From Planctomycetota bacterium (GTDB taxonomy: Bacteria > Planctomycetota > Planctomycetia > Pirellulales > Lacipirellulaceae), in contig JAKEGR010000249.1 of assembly GCA_022615465.1 (NCBI GenBank), forward strand, positions 1 to 7,203: DNA of 7,203 nucleotides, written 5' to 3'. Positions 6,016-7,203 of this stretch are shown piece after piece. The translations under genes and the position numbers were made by a program. The notes below the pieces were generated by a model that worked only from the letters and a program-made list of their open reading frames with translations, made no database searches and was not told where the DNA came from. Each line of letters begins with the position of its first letter. The first letter of the stretch is position 1.

Positions 6016-6129
6016 ATGCCGTCCTGCGGTCACGGGCCAGAAGCCCGGAAAATGCCAGACGGCTGGTTCGACTTTGCCGAGGACATCCAGACGGCCTCAC
6101 TTAACCTTGGGGAGAAACATCACGAGTAA
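6016..6129 (+). CDS. Putative upstream small ORF (37 aa) overlapping the ispF start
   Basis: A 37-codon ORF runs from ATG 6016 to TAA 6127-6129 in the ispF leader, in a different frame from ispF. A second in-frame ATG at 6052 would give 25 residues. The C-terminal part (DGWFDFAEDIQTASLNLGEK) looks protein-like and acidic, and its third codon positions are mostly G or C, unlike the competing ispF frame over the same bases. Ribosome binding sites for either ATG are weak. The ORF contains the GGGGAG that serves ispF (6109-6114) and ends within the ispF start region: its TAA is 1 base before an in-frame CTG (6131). This suits termination-reinitiation coupling. No family is recognised, and it may be a non-conserved leader. 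Confidence 0.35.
   Translation: MPSCGHGPEARKMPDGWFDFAEDIQTASLNLGEKHHE
6109..6114 (+). promoter_or_regulatory. ispF ribosome binding site without a normal start codon
   Basis: GGGGAG is the only strong ribosome binding site before the conserved IspF N-terminus. The codons at normal distance in the ispF frame are ATC (6119, 4 bases away) and ACG (6122, 7 bases away); neither is a standard start. Confidence 0.55.
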
Positions 6130-6610
6130 CCTGCGGATTGGATTTGGCGAAGATACGCACCGGCTGGAGCCTGGGGGACCGCTGCGATTGGGTGGCGTCG
6201 ACGTGCCCCACGACCGGCAGCTCATTGGCCACAGTGACGCGGATGTGCTGCTGCATGCCGTGACCGATGCGCTCTTGGGAGCCGCCACCTTGCCGGACAT
6301 TGGCCGGATATTTCCCAATACGGACGAAGCCAACCGCAACCGCGACTCGGCCGAACTGTTGGTGATTGCCGCCAATAAAGTGGCCAAGGCCGGTTACTCG
6401 ATCGTGAACCTCGACTGCGTCGTGCATGCCCAGCGACCCAAGCTAGCCGATTATTTGGACGCGATCCGCCATCGCGTCGCCAACATCCTCGGACTCGATC
6501 CGCATCAAATCGGATTGAAGGCCAAGACGGGGGAAGGCGTCGGACCGGTTGGACACGAAGAGGCCATTGTAGCAAGGTGTGTGGCGCTGCTAGAGGAGAT
6601 GGACGCATAG
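6122..6610 (+). CDS. ispF: 2-C-methyl-D-erythritol 2,4-cyclodiphosphate synthase
   Basis: IspF converts 4-diphosphocytidyl-methylerythritol 2-phosphate to methylerythritol 2,4-cyclodiphosphate in the cytosolic MEP pathway to isoprenoids. Counting from 6122 the protein is 162 residues, near the usual 159. The metal ligands are visible as D11, H13 and H45 (GFGEDTHRL; HSDADVLLHAVTDALLGAA), equivalent to D8, H10 and H42 of the E. coli enzyme. DIGRIFPNTD (63-72) and the C-terminal KTGEGVGPVGHEEAI match the family. The start is uncertain. The frame has no ATG. GGGGAG (6109-6114) points to ATC 6119 or ACG 6122; CTG 6131 would restore the E. coli numbering and sits 1 base after an upstream ORF stop; TTG 6107 is the nearest standard start but has no ribosome binding site. 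I give 6122 as a working start. cysS follows after 62 bases. Confidence 0.9.
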   Translation, partial: TSNLRIGFGEDTHRLEPGGPLRLGGVDVPHDRQLIGHSDADVLLHAVTDALLGAATLPDIGRIFPNTDEANRNRDSAELLVIAANKVAKAGYSIVNLDCVVHAQRPKLADYLDAIRHRVANILGLDPHQIGLKAKTGEGVGPVGHEEAIVARCVALLEEMDA

Positions 6611-6625
6611 CGTGCCACGCAATCC

Positions 6626-6643
6626 GATTTCAACTCTGAAATC
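6626..6643. repeat. Small perfect hairpin between ispF and cysS
   Basis: GATTTCA (6626-6632) and TGAAATC (6637-6643) form a 7-bp stem with a 4-base loop. It begins 15 bases after the ispF stop. The stem is AT-rich and has no following T-run, so it is not a convincing intrinsic terminator. Its right arm merges into the heptad repeat. Confidence 0.4.
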
Positions 6644-6670
6644 GCCCATTCGAAATCTGAAATTGAATAA
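6636..6670 (+). repeat. Degenerate heptad tandem repeat just upstream of cysS
   Basis: Five consecutive 7-base units are visible: CTGAAAT (6636), CGCCCAT (6643), TCGAAAT (6650), CTGAAAT (6657) and TGAATAA (6664). Two bases (CC) then lead into the cysS ATG at 6673. Units one and four are identical, 21 bases apart; the second is the most diverged. As before the MFS gene, the tract replaces any visible Shine-Dalgarno sequence. Confidence 0.5.
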
Positions 6671-6672
6671 CC

Positions 6673-7203
6673 ATGAGCGCCACAACTCGCCCCATGCCTG
6701 CCCAACAACAAACCTCTCCCGCCCATCCGACGCTGCGAGTCTACAACACGCTGTCGAAAAGGAAGGAGCCGATGGAAACGGTGGAGCCAGGAAAAGTGGG
6801 CATCTATCTGTGTGGGCCGACCGTCTACGACAAGGCCCACATTGGCCACATGGTGGGGCCGGTGATTTTCGATTGCATCAAGCGATACCTCGTTTATTGC
6901 GGCTTCGACGTCACTTGGGTCGTGAACATCACCGACATCGACGACAAGCTGATCAAGAAGGCCAGCGAACGCGGCATTTCCCTGCTGCAGGTGGCTGAGG
7001 AAAACATCGCCGACTACCGCCAGAACCTCTCCGAGTTGGGTGTCGATCAGATCGACCATTTTCCCCGTGCCACCGAGTGCATGCCGGAAATAATTCACTT
7101 CATTGAGCGCCTCATCGATCGGGGCTTTGCGTATGAATCGGACGGAGACGTTTATTTCGACGTCGACAAAGATGCCGAATACGGCAAGCTGTCGAACCGG
7201 AGC
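6673..7203 (+). CDS. cysS: Cysteinyl-tRNA synthetase, N-terminal part (cut by window end)
   Basis: The first 177 codons of a class I aminoacyl-tRNA synthetase that charges tRNA-Cys with cysteine; the frame runs off the right edge with no stop. The Rossmann-fold start is clear: [13 protein letters not shown] (residues 21-33), YLCGPTVYD (45-53) with the zinc-ligand cysteine C47, and the class I HIGH motif at 56-59. Then come [16 protein letters not shown], the [19 protein letters not shown] block and the [17 protein letters not shown] segment. The KMSKS loop lies beyond the window. ATG 6673 is used. An ATG at 6772 has a fine AAGGAAGGAG before it but would delete conserved residues. The first 18 residues are a polar Q/P-rich extension, and an ATG at 6694 is a possible shorter start. 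No ribosome binding site precedes 6673; a heptad repeat does. It probably shares the ispF transcript. Confidence 0.95.
   Translation, partial: MSATTRPMPAQQQTSPAHPTLRVYNTLSKRKEPMETVEPGKVGIYLCGPTVYDKAHIGHMVGPVIFDCIKRYLVYCGFDVTWVVNITDIDDKLIKKASERGISLLQVAEENIADYRQNLSELGVDQIDHFPRATECMPEIIHFIERLIDRGFAYESDGDVYFDVDKDAEYGKLSNRS

Noticed and set aside
5936..6106. N-terminal extension of IspF from TTG 5936
   Set aside because: The consensus promoter at 5961-5989 lies within it and the residues are arginine-rich and unlike IspF.
6626..6643. Intrinsic terminator between ispF and cysS
   Set aside because: The stem is AT-rich and lacks a following T-run; it is better explained by the palindromic heptad units.
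6772..7203. cysS start at ATG 6772 with a strong AAGGAAGGAG
   Set aside because: It would remove the conserved [13 protein letters not shown] segment that begins cysteinyl-tRNA synthetases.

Overview
The window is GC-rich bacterial chromosome and looks like ordinary core-genome DNA from a planctomycete, probably of the Pirellulales type. That assignment is inference. It rests on protein style (a eukaryote-type UAP1-like UDP-sugar pyrophosphorylase, a CyaB-like CYTH protein, a membrane protein of unrecognised family after metK), frequent GTG starts, several genes without a Shine-Dalgarno sequence, and degenerate heptad repeats before start codons. No mobile element, CRISPR array, rRNA, tRNA or convincing intrinsic terminator was seen.

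Left half (about 8-3574, minus strand): a probable operon read right to left. It begins with an unlisted 53-residue single-pass membrane micropeptide (3574-3413). Its stop overlaps the start of the UAP1-like nucleotidyltransferase gene (3413-1983) in a TGATG junction. The CYTH/CyaB-like gene (1980-1432) follows after 2 bases, and an MFS transporter gene (1339-8) after 92 bases. The close spacing suggests joint expression, but no shared pathway can be read from sequence.

Centre (about 3575-3787): a divergent control region. Two good sigma70-type promoters lie back to back with their -35 boxes 4 bp apart, one for the minus-strand operon and one for metK. A perfect 8-bp inverted repeat brackets the metK -10 box. 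The metK leader carries overlapping alternative hairpins and a 16-codon (or 28-codon) leader ORF whose stop codon overlaps the metK ribosome binding site.

Right half (plus strand): metK (S-adenosylmethionine synthetase, GTG start at 3788) and, 48 bases on, a four-helix membrane protein with a conserved-looking soluble C-terminal domain. ispF (MEP isoprenoid pathway) has its own promoter at 5961-5989, but no ATG, GTG or TTG lies where its ribosome binding site points. A 37-codon upstream ORF ends exactly over the ispF start region. After 62 bases with a heptad repeat comes cysS (cysteinyl-tRNA synthetase), cut by the window end. The ispF-cysS neighbourhood resembles the ispF/cysS clusters of other bacteria.

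The most unusual content is regulatory and small-ORF scale: the metK leader peptide, the ispF non-canonical start with its overlapping upstream ORF, the coupled membrane micropeptide, and heptad tracts that sit where ribosome binding sites would normally be.
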